NCBI GenBank assembly: GCA_014297435.1
Contig: JACOQA010000002.1
Location: forward strand, 124,001-188,000
DNA: 64,000 nucleotides
Origin: Candidatus Nanohaloarchaea archaeon
GTDB taxonomy: Archaea; Nanohalarchaeota; Nanosalinia; Nanosalinales; Nanosalinaceae
Direction of reading: 5' to 3'
The translations under genes and the position numbers were made by a program. Positions 51,771 to 60,243 of this stretch are shown piece by piece; positions within the stretch are counted from its first letter, which is position 1, and every line of letters starts with the position of its first letter. The notes below the pieces were generated by a model that saw only the letters and a list, made by a program, of their open reading frames with translations, made no database searches and was not told where the DNA came from.

Positions 51771-51983
51771 ATGGTAAAGATCGAAGTTGATGACGATATT
51801 TACAGCGTCTTAGAAGCCAGAGCTGCTGAAAAAGATTATGCGGAAACTGAAGAGTATATTGAATATCTTCTGAAGCAGATTGTTGATAAGATCAAAAGAG
51901 AGAAGCAGGAGGACGAAGGTTATTCAGAAGAGGAGGAAGAAAAGGTCAAAGAGAGACTAAAGGATCTGGGCTATTTGGACTGA
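51771..51983 (+). CDS. Small ribbon-helix-helix-like protein ending RLKDLGYLD
   Basis: A 70-residue protein: VKIEVDDDIYSVLEARAAE resembles the strand and first helix of a CopG-type ribbon-helix-helix, followed by a helix, an acidic stretch and the tail EKVKERLKDLGYLD. The same tail ends the gene at 55153 and resembles the extreme C-terminus of many haloarchaeal sulfatases. It may bind DNA or act as a small partner of the AP-superfamily enzymes; both are inferences. It overlaps the convergent flippase gene by 13 bases. Confidence 0.65.
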   Translation: MVKIEVDDDIYSVLEARAAEKDYAETEEYIEYLLKQIVDKIKREKQEDEGYSEEEEEKVKERLKDLGYLD

Positions 51984-53527
51984 CGAATTAACAAGTCGGC
52001 AATTTTGTCCGCTTCCTCTCCTCTATTCATCCTTCTACCTATTCCAACTATAATATCTCTATCGTCTTCTTTTATGCCGCCCAGCAACACTAGGCAGGCT
52101 ACAAACATAACTCCAAAGATTATTCCTCCAGGAATCAAAGCCCAGACAGGGACAGTGTTCCAGAGAAGATTAAGTCCTAAGTAAACTAGGATTAGGCCAG
52201 GAACTGCAGCTACTACAGGTTTCCATGTGTCTCTGGAGAAGGGGTGGGTTCCTTCAAAGTAGTAGACTTCCAGAAGCAGTAGGGTGCTGATGAAGATTGT
52301 TGAACCTGCTGTGGCTAGTGCGGCGCCAATCATTCCCAAGCCCAGACCGAAGTCGGGTATTAGTACAAAGTTTAAAGCCATGTTCAGAGCTAACTGGGCT
52401 ATGCTGTTCCTGAAAAGTATATGGTTTTTCTCTATTGATTGCAGCACCTGGTCTAAGTGTCCGACTGCTGAGGAGTAGAGCTGTCCTACTGCTAAAATAA
52501 CGAGTACGTTCGAAGCCACGGTGTACTGGCTTCCGAAAAGTATGTGGAGTACTTGTTCTGAGAAGAGGAACATTAGCATGAAGGCGGGGAAGGCCAGGTA
52601 AAAAGTCCAACGTGTCAGGGTTTTCAGCATTTTTTTGAGTCCTTTGCCTTCTTTTTCGGCTTCGGACATGGAAGGCAGCGCTAAACTGTTGAAGGCTTTG
52701 TAAGGTATCATGATTAGTGCGGCGGTCGGCAGTGCGGCGTTGTAAAACCCTACTGTTGCATCGTCCATGAAGTAGCCTAGGAAAGCTGTGTCAGCCCAGC
52801 CCAGGATTGTACCTATCATTCCTGAAAGCACTAAAGGATACGAGTAACGGATCATTTTTCTTCTCTGGAAGTTTACTGATTCTTTTGATCTAATGATTGG
52901 TCCTACTTTGAACTCCATGAAGTAGAATCCTAGTAGGGAGGATAGTACGACCCCTAGCAGCCATCCTCCGGCGGCTCCCGCCACACCCCATCCAAGTACG
53001 ACAAAGCCGATTGTAAAGATTAGTTGTACGATGTTCTGGAAGAACTGGTTTGTGATAACCCGGTACTTCAACTGTTTGTAGGCTACGGTTGTTGAGATGC
53101 TTACACGGGAGAAGACTGAGAACGGCGGTACGAAAGCAAGTATCTTGATTACTGGAGCCACAGCAGGGCTTTTGAAGAAGTTTTGAGCTAGGAAATCTGC
53201 GGAGATAAACATCAGAACTCCCATGAATATTGAAACCGGTAAAGTAATGTTTAGTGCGGAGTAGACAGCGCCTTTGACTGAGGAGAGATCGTTGTCCATC
53301 CTATACTCGGGAACGTATTTTTTGATGGCTTGGTTGATTGCGAAGAGAGAGATTGTGGTTGCAATACCAAGTATCATCAGTCCTTGTGATAGCTGGCCGT
53401 AGGCGTCCGGACCAACCATTCTTGCGACTATGGCTCTGTAGAAGTATGTGAATATTTTCGAGGCGAACATTCCTACTCCTGTCAACACTGCGCCTTTTGC
53501 CAGCGTGTTCAGCCTCTGGTTGGCCAT
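51971..53527 (-). CDS. Polysaccharide flippase (Wzx/MATE-like, MOP superfamily)
   Basis: The protein has 518 residues from ATG53527, supported by a TATA box 26 bases upstream. About 14 transmembrane helices with the family's N-terminal block LAKGAVLTGVGMFASKIFTY and an Arg-rich YRAIVARMVGPDAYGQ loop. It moves lipid-linked oligosaccharide across the membrane to the outside. It fits between glycan assembly and AglB transfer in this locus; its haloarchaeal counterpart is AglR-like. Confidence 0.88.
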   Translation of the reverse strand: MANQRLNTLAKGAVLTGVGMFASKIFTYFYRAIVARMVGPDAYGQLSQGLMILGIATTISLFAINQAIKKYVPEYRMDNDLSSVKGAVYSALNITLPVSIFMGVLMFISADFLAQNFFKSPAVAPVIKILAFVPPFSVFSRVSISTTVAYKQLKYRVITNQFFQNIVQLIFTIGFVVLGWGVAGAAGGWLLGVVLSSLLGFYFMEFKVGPIIRSKESVNFQRRKMIRYSYPLVLSGMIGTILGWADTAFLGYFMDDATVGFYNAALPTAALIMIPYKAFNSLALPSMSEAEKEGKGLKKMLKTLTRWTFYLAFPAFMLMFLFSEQVLHILFGSQYTVASNVLVILAVGQLYSSAVGHLDQVLQSIEKNHILFRNSIAQLALNMALNFVLIPDFGLGLGMIGAALATAGSTIFISTLLLLEVYYFEGTHPFSRDTWKPVVAAVPGLILVYLGLNLLWNTVPVWALIPGGIIFGVMFVACLVLLGGIKEDDRDIIVGIGRRMNRGEEADKIADLLIRQSK

Positions 53528-53549
53528 ACACAGAAGGTTTGACTCCACC

Positions 53550-53556
53550 TTTATTA
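53550..53556. promoter_or_regulatory. Shared TATA-like box between divergent genes 53527 and 53580
   Basis: TTTATTA is centred 26 bases from ATG53527 and 27 bases from ATG53580; the two starts are 53 bases apart. No other AT box lies in the gap. Confidence 0.5.
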
Positions 53557-53579
53557 CCGTTTGAATCCAACTCTAAACT

Positions 53580-54446
53580 ATGTCTGAGTTCGACAAAATG
53601 CTTGTAGTAGGGCTTGATGGGCTTGATTACAGGAAAATCCAGAAATACGACTGCAGCAACCTGATGCTTCAAACATTCGGAAAACTGGATACCCAAGGAC
53701 TGGCCTTGAAAACCCCGATGCTCTGGGCCTCAATAATAACCGGCAAAAGCCCTGGAGAACACGGAATCGATGACATGCTCGCGTTTAAAGGTGAAAAAGC
53801 AAGGAAGCTAGACGATTTAATGGACAGGTTCTTCGGTTTCTTCGGCAGATCAGGTCTACACCTAAGAAAGACCGTAAACTACTATCTTTACGACGACAGC
53901 ATCTCGGTTCCCGACAAAAACTACATGGAAACCGACTCTATCTTTGAAAAAGTCGCTGACTCGAAAGCTTTCGACATTCCAGGCTATTCCGAGTATCCTT
54001 ACATTTCCGGCAAGATGAATGTTGCTAAACTATCCCGTAAAAACCCTCCTGTCTCACGTAAACGCGTGAAGAGGGATATTGACGCCGAACATCTTTACAG
54101 GAAAGAGCAGCTGTTCGAAAATATCGGAGAACATACTCTTTTGATGCAGCATTTCCACTACAGCGACTGGCATCAACACATGTATCTCTCCGAGGAAAAA
54201 GATAGGCAATTATACAAAGAAATGGACGAGCTGGCTGGAAAGATACTTGAGAAAGCCGATGATGATACCTTAGTGGTTTTCTGTTCCGACCATGGTTTGG
54301 AAGATGGCGGGCATAGAGATGAAGCGTTTTTCTCGGTAAACACGGATATAGACGAGAACCAGAGTATTACAACACTTCTTGAGAGCTGTCTAGAACATGT
54401 TGACTACAAAAACAAGGAGGAAACCGTTGAATCAATCGAGGTCTGA
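53580..54446 (+). CDS. AP-superfamily phosphodiesterase-like protein
   Basis: A 288-residue protein: VVGLDGLDY (Asp13), nucleophile region LKTPMLWASIITGKSPGEHGI (Thr45), HFHYSDWHQH (191-200) and FCSDHGLEDGGH (Asp237-His238). All metal-site positions are plausible, so activity is likely. It belongs to the type I phosphodiesterase group rather than the DACR group. It is short because the cap region is reduced. Two bases separate it from the formyltransferase gene, so the two are co-transcribed. Confidence 0.8.
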   Translation: MSEFDKMLVVGLDGLDYRKIQKYDCSNLMLQTFGKLDTQGLALKTPMLWASIITGKSPGEHGIDDMLAFKGEKARKLDDLMDRFFGFFGRSGLHLRKTVNYYLYDDSISVPDKNYMETDSIFEKVADSKAFDIPGYSEYPYISGKMNVAKLSRKNPPVSRKRVKRDIDAEHLYRKEQLFENIGEHTLLMQHFHYSDWHQHMYLSEEKDRQLYKEMDELAGKILEKADDDTLVVFCSDHGLEDGGHRDEAFFSVNTDIDENQSITTLLESCLEHVDYKNKEETVESIEV

Positions 54447-54448
54447 AG

Positions 54449-55120
54449 ATGGATCTGGTCTTTCTAGGGATGAATCCGGCAGGAGAAAAAACACTGGAGT
54501 GGTTGAAAGAACGTGAAGACGTAGAATTACTGGTCTCGATAAAAGAAAAGAAAAATTTAGGTCTAATAGAAGAAGAGCGGCCGGAACTAGTTATTTCCTC
54601 GGGGTTCGAACACAAAGTACCAAAAGAGATACTTGAGGTTCCGGAAAAAGGGGTTGTCAACTTACATCCTTCGTTCCTACCTTTCAATAGAGGTGCGCAT
54701 CCTTATGTGTGGCCTTTAATCGATGGAACGCCGGCAGGGGTTTCTATACACTACATGAATGAAGGTATTGATGAGGGTCCTGTTATTTCGAGGAGGAAGG
54801 TTGAGAAAAAAGAGACGGATACTGCTAAAGATCTCTACGACCGTTTACAGCATGAAATGTTCCAATTATTCAAGGATTCCTGGAGGGATATAAAGAAAGG
54901 TGTTGAGGGTAGTGAACAGGATCTAGCTAAAGGAACTGTTCATAAAAGCAGTGATTTGGATGATTTAGCGAGTATTAATCCGAACGAAGAGTTTAAGGCT
55001 AAAGAGTTGGTTGATCTTTTACGGGCTTTAAGTTTTCCGCCTCACGGCATGGCTTCTATCGATGGAAAGTTTCTCGAACTGAATGTACGTGAAAATGTAG
55101 GAGACGAACCCAAGCACTAA
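54449..55120 (+). CDS. Formyltransferase-fold protein, probable amino-sugar N-formyltransferase
   Basis: A 223-residue protein with the N10-formyl-tetrahydrofolate transferase core: NLHPSFLPFNRGAHPYVWPL carries the catalytic Asn71 and His73, and GIDEGPVI the catalytic Asp108. Methionyl-tRNA formyltransferase has the same site, but archaea do not formylate initiator tRNA and the glycan context favours formylation of a 4-amino sugar. It lacks the C-terminal domain of MTF. The cofactor in this organism is uncertain. Confidence 0.82.
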   Translation: MDLVFLGMNPAGEKTLEWLKEREDVELLVSIKEKKNLGLIEEERPELVISSGFEHKVPKEILEVPEKGVVNLHPSFLPFNRGAHPYVWPLIDGTPAGVSIHYMNEGIDEGPVISRRKVEKKETDTAKDLYDRLQHEMFQLFKDSWRDIKKGVEGSEQDLAKGTVHKSSDLDDLASINPNEEFKAKELVDLLRALSFPPHGMASIDGKFLELNVRENVGDEPKH

Positions 55121-55152
55121 CTTAATAAACATGCATAAGTTATGCATCTTCT

Positions 55153-55347
55153 ATGCCGAGGAAAACAATTTCTCTGCCTGAAGACCTCGCAGACTTCGTG
55201 GATGATAATCATATCAACCTCTCAAGATTCGTACAGGACAAACTAAGAGAGCTAGCAGAATCCGAAAACACCGAAGAAGAACTCTCCGAAGAACAAGCCA
55301 AGGAAATCGCGAAAAAACTCGAAAAACTCGGCTATCTAGACAGGTAA
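55153..55347 (+). CDS. Ribbon-helix-helix protein with LGYLD tail
   Basis: A 64-residue protein: PRKTISLPEDLADFVDD and NLSRFVQDKLRELAE form a clear CopG/MetJ-type ribbon-helix-helix DNA-binding fold. The C-terminal half (EELSEEQAKEIAKKLEKL then GYLDR) matches the tail of the gene at 51771. It precedes an AP-superfamily gene by ten bases. A local transcription regulator is likely. Confidence 0.8.
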   Translation: MPRKTISLPEDLADFVDDNHINLSRFVQDKLRELAESENTEEELSEEQAKEIAKKLEKLGYLDR

Positions 55348-55357
55348 AAACTATATT

Positions 55358-56122
55358 ATGAAAGTATTCGGAATTGACGCCGCGACATGGGACATGATAA
55401 AACCACATAGAGACGAACTACCCAACTTCGACCGTTTAATGGAAGAATGTGACTACAAAACCGTTACGGTCGAGGAAACACCTAAATCCGCGCCGCTCTG
55501 GACATCAATCTTCACAGGTTTAAGACAGAGCGAACACGGACACAAAGACTTCGTGGTGGACGAAGAACTCCAGAAAAGAGAGGATATCGACGGAACATTC
55601 GTATGGGAAGAACTGGAAAACGTTGACTCCAAAATCCTGCAGGTTCCTGCGGTCATTCCGCCAATCAACTACAACACAAGTTACGAACCGGAAGGTTTCG
55701 GAGTCTCAAGTGACCTAGAAGAACTAGAAGCAGACAGAAAGAAACTGATGCAAAAATCGAAGGAAGTACTCGAAGAAGATCCAGAATTTTTCGCTGTAGT
55801 TTTCATGCAGCTCGACAGGGTAAGCCATTTCTACTGGAACGACAAAGAACTGATCCTCGAATGGTACAAGAAAATGGACGAAGTACTCGGCGAACTGCTT
55901 GAGTACTACGACTTTGACTCGGATGAACCGTTGATCGTTCTTTCAGACCACGGGTTCGCCGAGCACGGCGAAGGAAGAGTACAGACTTTACCTGAGGAAA
56001 CACCTCACGGAACCTTGGAAGGCGATCACCATGAAGATGCGGTTTTAATCACGAAAAACGTTGACTTTGAAATCGATCAACCTGAGGACGTCGGAAAGGC
56101 GATCCTCAATCACTTCAACTAA
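55358..56122 (+). CDS. AP-superfamily phosphodiesterase-like protein, small
   Basis: A 254-residue protein: FGIDAATWD (Asp7), nucleophile region KSAPLWTSIFTGLRQSEHGH (Ser44 aligns with the Thr of the related enzymes), MQLDRVSHFYW, LSDHGFAEHGEG, and a GDHHEDAVLI close. The set of metal ligands looks complete. No signal or membrane segment. It resembles the protein at 53580 in size and order. It is co-transcribed with the RHH gene before it. Confidence 0.8.
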   Translation: MKVFGIDAATWDMIKPHRDELPNFDRLMEECDYKTVTVEETPKSAPLWTSIFTGLRQSEHGHKDFVVDEELQKREDIDGTFVWEELENVDSKILQVPAVIPPINYNTSYEPEGFGVSSDLEELEADRKKLMQKSKEVLEEDPEFFAVVFMQLDRVSHFYWNDKELILEWYKKMDEVLGELLEYYDFDSDEPLIVLSDHGFAEHGEGRVQTLPEETPHGTLEGDHHEDAVLITKNVDFEIDQPEDVGKAILNHFN

Positions 56123-56145
56123 TCTTTCAAAGAGGTATCACCACT

Positions 56146-57063
56146 ATGACACTTGAAGCACCTGTAACAAGAGAAGAAATTGAAAACGCGCCTACAAAAG
56201 CTAAAATAAGGGCTGGAGAAGAAGTTGTCAAGAAAGCCCTAGAAAAATACGACACCGAAAACGTAGTAATCGGTTTCACAGGAGGAAAAGACTCCACATT
56301 AACCGCATGGCTCGTCAAACGTGTCTGCGAGGAACACGGCTTTGATAAGCCACGTTTCATGTTCGTAGATCACGGCCAGCACTTCGACGAACTTGAAGAC
56401 TACGTCAACCGGTTAGCGGACGACTGGGGGTTCGACGTAATGGTGGCGAAGAACGAAGACTTGATCGAAAAAGCAGAAAACCCTGGAGACAAGGTTCCTG
56501 TCGCAGAACTTAACGAAAGAAACCAGAGGGAAGCAGAACGGGTCGGAGACTACGAAGAAGTGCCTTGGTTGATGGATACCGAAGCCGGAAACCATCTTCT
56601 CAAGACCGTTCCTATGAACGAACTGCTCGAGAACCATAACATAAAGGCCGTGATTAACGGAGTTCGATGGGACGAACACGAATCTAGAGGCGACGAGGAC
56701 TTCTACAGTCCTAGAAACGATCCGGACCACATCAGAGTCCACCCGATCCTTCAACTGGATGAGAGGGATGTCTGGGATGTTTCCTGGTTCCACATGGTTC
56801 CCGATGTAACAGGCATCGACATAGAAGAGTATCCGGAGACCGAAGAGGACTTACCGGAAGGACTGTCGAAAGACAGCGTTCCAATAAGTCCGAAGTACTG
56901 GGCAGGGTTCAGAAGCCTTGGATCAGAAGTTTCGACAGAGAAAAGCGAGGAAGAACCGGCTTGGTTACAGGATGTCGAGAACACGAAGGAAAGAGCTGGC
57001 AGAGCCCAGAACAAGGACGATAAAGAGATCATGGATAAGCTTAGAGAATTGGGTTACATGTAG
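56146..57063 (+). CDS. CysD/PAPS-reductase-like PP-loop protein
   Basis: A 305-residue PP-loop enzyme with VVIGFTGGKDSTLTAWL (GGKDS at 46-50), FVDHGQHFDELEDYVN, INGVRWDEHESRGDEDFYSPR, RVHPILQLDERDVWDVSWFH and the C-terminal GFRSLGSEVSTEKSEEEPAW followed by RAGRAQNKDDKEIMDKLRELGYM. This order matches the small subunit of ATP sulfurylase (CysD) and PAPS reductases. No CysN partner is seen in the window. It could activate sulfate for glycan sulfation or act in sulfur assimilation; the reaction is not settled by sequence. Confidence 0.75.
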   Translation: MTLEAPVTREEIENAPTKAKIRAGEEVVKKALEKYDTENVVIGFTGGKDSTLTAWLVKRVCEEHGFDKPRFMFVDHGQHFDELEDYVNRLADDWGFDVMVAKNEDLIEKAENPGDKVPVAELNERNQREAERVGDYEEVPWLMDTEAGNHLLKTVPMNELLENHNIKAVINGVRWDEHESRGDEDFYSPRNDPDHIRVHPILQLDERDVWDVSWFHMVPDVTGIDIEEYPETEEDLPEGLSKDSVPISPKYWAGFRSLGSEVSTEKSEEEPAWLQDVENTKERAGRAQNKDDKEIMDKLRELGYM

Positions 57064-57132
57064 AGTTGTGAATACTTTCTTTCACAACATTTCTTTTTCC
57101 TTTTTTAACTGTATTTTTCCAAACTAAGAAAC

Positions 57133-58047
57133 GTGAAATTAAAACTTGTCGCGTTTTTAGCCCTAGTAGTTGTAGCTTCAGGCTGCCTGGGATCTTCACA
57201 GACCCCAGAACAAAAACTTGAATCTCTAACCTCCAAAGCCAACAGTTCCACATACCATATTACCTATGCGGCGGAGCTTGGAGGTTCCGAAGCACTCTCA
57301 GGTTTAATTGGAAGCCCTGAGATCTACAGCCTGAACGGAGACACTAAACACTTAACCACTACAAATCTGCTTGGTTCCGAAACTACTTCGGCAACATACA
57401 AGAAGAATGGGATGACTGTACGCTGTACAGACTCTGCTTTAGGTCTTTCAGAAGGCATAAGCTGTAGCAAAAGCTCTTCTTCCACAACCGCCTCGAGACC
57501 TTCAGAGATGCTGGAAAACGTTCCCAAAATTGCAGTAAACGAGACCGGCACAAGAACTATAGCCGGAAGAGAATGTTCTAACTTCGAACTCAGGGCATCG
57601 GAAAACACCACGACCTACACAGAAGATGTCAACGGCACTATGAACCTCTGTGTCGATAACCAGAAAGGCTACATCGCATCCATGGGGATAAACATCACAA
57701 CAAGCACTGAGCTGAACACTGAAAGGACAAGAAACGCTCTCAGAATGTACGTCAAAGAGTACGATGACGAAGTAAGTCCTGAAGACCTCGAAATCCCTGT
57801 AAATACTTTGGTCTCTCTGAGCTGTGATCCTTTCCACGCAAACATCACTTCTCTAGGTTACACGGGAGAAGCCCAAGTCGAACTTGCCGGAAATAACCAG
57901 ACAGTCAACCTCGAAGAAGGCGAGGAGAGAAGGTTGGACTTTAAGACGTCAAAAAGAAGCAACTACAATACCAAAGTGACTGTTTACGCGGGAGGGAAAG
58001 CCAGTTCGGACAGCTGTACTAACGTAGGAGGCTTCCTGAACCAGTAG
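57133..58047 (+). CDS. Lipoprotein of unknown function
   Basis: A 304-residue protein from GTG57133. The signal peptide ends in a lipobox (VVVASGC, Cys18), so it should be lipid-anchored to the outer face of the membrane. The mature part is beta-rich with several N-glycosylation sequons and four cysteines that could pair (CTDS, SCSKS, RECSN, LCVDN). A similar layout occurs in secreted lipoproteins of nanohaloarchaea. Function unknown. Confidence 0.75.
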   Translation: MKLKLVAFLALVVVASGCLGSSQTPEQKLESLTSKANSSTYHITYAAELGGSEALSGLIGSPEIYSLNGDTKHLTTTNLLGSETTSATYKKNGMTVRCTDSALGLSEGISCSKSSSSTTASRPSEMLENVPKIAVNETGTRTIAGRECSNFELRASENTTTYTEDVNGTMNLCVDNQKGYIASMGINITTSTELNTERTRNALRMYVKEYDDEVSPEDLEIPVNTLVSLSCDPFHANITSLGYTGEAQVELAGNNQTVNLEEGEERRLDFKTSKRSNYNTKVTVYAGGKASSDSCTNVGGFLNQ

Positions 58048-58065
58048 ACTCTCCTTCTTCATTCC

Positions 58066-58962
58066 TTATTTCAGATCTTTTACAGTTTCTCTGATAGCTT
58101 CTTCAGAATTCATGGATGGCTTCCAGCCGGTTTCTTTCAGTTTCTGAATATCAAGCCTCATCTCCGGAACATCCCCGTCCCAACCCTTTCTACCTCCCGT
58201 ATAGCTAAAATCAGGATCGAGATCCATCTCGTCCGAAACAACTTCTGCAATCCTTGTAACATCAATAGCATCCTCATTACCGATATTAAAAACAGTTTCT
58301 TCACTCTCCCAGGCTGCGATAATTCCTTCCACGGTATCTTCGACGTGTATATACGATTTTTTCTGTCTACCGTCACCCAGTATTTCAAGCTCTTCAGGAT
58401 CCTCTTTCAGTTTCTGAACAAAGTCGTAGGTAACTCCTTTTTCAGCTCTTCCACCTACAATATTTGCCAGCCTTACTATAGTCAAGTCTAAGCCAAGTAT
58501 CTGCTGATAAACTTGGCACATGTGTTCTCCCCCAGCCTTTGTGGCGCCGTACATCGAGATAGGGTCGAAATTAGCGGTCTCAGGCGTAGGTATCTCACAG
58601 TCCTCGCCGTAAATAACAGATGAAGAAGTAAATACTAGCTTTTCCACATTAGATTCCTGGCATGCATCAAGCACAGCCTTTGTTCCTTCAAAGTTTTCCT
58701 CAAAATCTTTGTCGCGGTCATCCGGAAAAGTATTGACTTTGGGGTTAGCAGCTAGATGTAAAACAGCGTCAAAACCTCTAAACACTTCTCTAAGCTTAGA
58801 AGTGTTCTTTATGTCTACCTCCAAAAAATCTGCGTTTTCAGGTATCAATTCTTTTTTCCCGGAGGAGAGATTATCTACAACAGTTACTTCGTGTTTTTCC
58901 AAAAGTTTCTCTGTAAGATGTGATCCTATAAATCCTGCTCCGCCGGTAACCGCTACGTTCAT
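58066..58962 (-). CDS. NAD-dependent sugar nucleotide epimerase (GalE-like)
   Basis: The 298-residue extended SDR enzyme has Rossmann motif GGAGFIGSH (7-15), catalytic Ser in FTSSSVIYG and Tyr138/Lys142 (MYGATK). The C-terminal domain is normal in length. It most likely interconverts UDP-glucose and UDP-galactose or their N-acetyl or uronic forms. It is divergent from the RHH-nucleotidyltransferase fusion at 59018, with one AT box between. Confidence 0.88.
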   Translation of the reverse strand: MNVAVTGGAGFIGSHLTEKLLEKHEVTVVDNLSSGKKELIPENADFLEVDIKNTSKLREVFRGFDAVLHLAANPKVNTFPDDRDKDFEENFEGTKAVLDACQESNVEKLVFTSSSVIYGEDCEIPTPETANFDPISMYGATKAGGEHMCQVYQQILGLDLTIVRLANIVGGRAEKGVTYDFVQKLKEDPEELEILGDGRQKKSYIHVEDTVEGIIAAWESEETVFNIGNEDAIDVTRIAEVVSDEMDLDPDFSYTGGRKGWDGDVPEMRLDIQKLKETGWKPSMNSEEAIRETVKDLK

Positions 58963-58988
58963 ACTAAGAATCTTTTGTCCCTAGACGG

Positions 58989-58995
58989 TTTAAAA
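58989..58995. promoter_or_regulatory. Possible shared TATA-like box between divergent genes 58962 and 59018
   Basis: TTTAAAA lies 26 bases from ATG59018 and 29-30 bases from ATG58962, in a 56-base interval between starts. It is the only AT box there. Confidence 0.4.
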
Positions 58996-59017
58996 TCTGC
59001 TCGACCAGTAAAGAATA

Positions 59018-59758
59018 ATGGCTAAGAAACGTGTCTCTTTAACCCTTGAGGAAGAGATGGTGGAGAAAATAGATGCCGAGGCTGAGGAAAGAGAGTTGAA
59101 CAGGTCGCAGACGGTTGAAGAGATAGCGGAGAAGTACTTTGGTGAAAGAGGTATAGATACAGCGGTTGTTTTCTGCGGAGATCCTGAAGCCAAAAGCCTC
59201 GAACTACATAACGGCAAGCCAGTACTATCACATATACTTGACCATCTTGCCGAGGAAGGTATCAACAGAGCTATACTTCTTTCAGGGAAGAATAAAGAGA
59301 TTGAGGAAAGCTTCGGGTCAGAATACAGTGGTTTAGCGCTTGAATATATTGAGGATGAGCCAGAGGGCACGGCTGCAGCCTTGAAGAAAGTTGAAGGTAA
59401 GGTCGATGGCGAGTTCGCTGCTTTGAACGGTCATGTTATCGCGGATGTAGATATGGATGAAATGTTAAGGTTTCACAGAGAGGAGAGCTCTGTTGCAACG
59501 ATCGCATTGACCTCTGTAGAGGATCCTTCGAGCTACGGTGTTGCAAGATTAAAAGGCAGGAAGGTTCTTGGTTTTGTTGAAAAACCAGAAGATGGCGAGG
59601 AACCTTCGCGTTTGATAAACGCCGGCACCTATATTTTCGGATCGGAGATCTTCTCTATGCTGGAAGAGGAAAGTATAGAGACTGTTTTCAAGAACTTAGC
59701 GGATCAAAAACAGCTTTCAGGTTATATTTACGGTGGAAAGTGGCGTAACTGGGATTAG
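59018..59758 (+). CDS. Fusion of ribbon-helix-helix domain and degenerate sugar nucleotidyltransferase
   Basis: A 246-residue protein. Residues 1-43 (KKRVSLTLEEEMVEKIDAEA ... NRSQTVEEIAEKYF) form a ribbon-helix-helix DNA-binding domain. Residues about 46-246 follow the RmlA/GlmU nucleotidyltransferase fold: 'GKPVLSHILDHLAEEGI', 'EGTAAALKK', 'LNGHVIADVDMDEML', 'YGVARLKGRKVLGFVEKPEDG' and 'INAGTYIFGSEIF'. The nucleotide-binding GxGTR signature at the start of that domain is missing (AVVFCGDPEAKSLEL instead). A sugar-nucleotide-sensing transcription factor is a fair inference; loss of catalysis is likely. Confidence 0.75.
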   Translation: MAKKRVSLTLEEEMVEKIDAEAEERELNRSQTVEEIAEKYFGERGIDTAVVFCGDPEAKSLELHNGKPVLSHILDHLAEEGINRAILLSGKNKEIEESFGSEYSGLALEYIEDEPEGTAAALKKVEGKVDGEFAALNGHVIADVDMDEMLRFHREESSVATIALTSVEDPSSYGVARLKGRKVLGFVEKPEDGEEPSRLINAGTYIFGSEIFSMLEEESIETVFKNLADQKQLSGYIYGGKWRNWD

Positions 59759-60180
59759 ATTGTTCTTATCAGCTTCCTCTCTATCCTCATGGCTTCCTCG
59801 GATACGAGTTCTTCTACAAGCATTCCCAGGTTGTAGAGGAGTGATGCAGCTATTCCTATAGCCAGGTGTGCTTTTACAGGTTCTAGTGCATTAAGTTGGA
59901 AGGCTGCTATTATTGGCACGAGAGCCGCAACATAATGAATCATGCTTAGAATTACTATATCGTTCTCCTGGTAGTTTGGTGTTCCTAATGCTTTCCTGTA
60001 TGCTATGATGGAGAGTATCCCAAATCCCAAGACTGCTCCAAAACCGTAAGAAACAGCTTCCAAAAGTGTTGGCAGTCCGTGAGCTTTGATTAATGCGGCT
60101 CCGGATCCCCAAAAGGCTATTGTGAATCCATAAGCTCTTGACTCCTTTGCAAGGGTTGCTCTGAGGAAGCTTTTTCTCAT
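59755..60180 (-). CDS. Four-helix membrane protein of unknown function
   Basis: The protein has 141 residues from ATG60180; TTTAAAG about 27 bases upstream fits a leaderless start. Four predicted transmembrane helices with a conserved-looking start LAKESRAYGFTIAFWGSGA and end ASLLYNLGMLVEELVSEE. No catalytic motif. It overlaps the end of the fusion gene by four bases. Confidence 0.65.
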   Translation of the reverse strand: MRKSFLRATLAKESRAYGFTIAFWGSGAALIKAHGLPTLLEAVSYGFGAVLGFGILSIIAYRKALGTPNYQENDIVILSMIHYVAALVPIIAAFQLNALEPVKAHLAIGIAASLLYNLGMLVEELVSEEAMRIERKLIRTI

Positions 60181-60243
60181 AATGATTGTTTCTCTACGCT
60201 CATTTAAAGAAATTTTATAAACGATATCGTAATACATCGTAAT

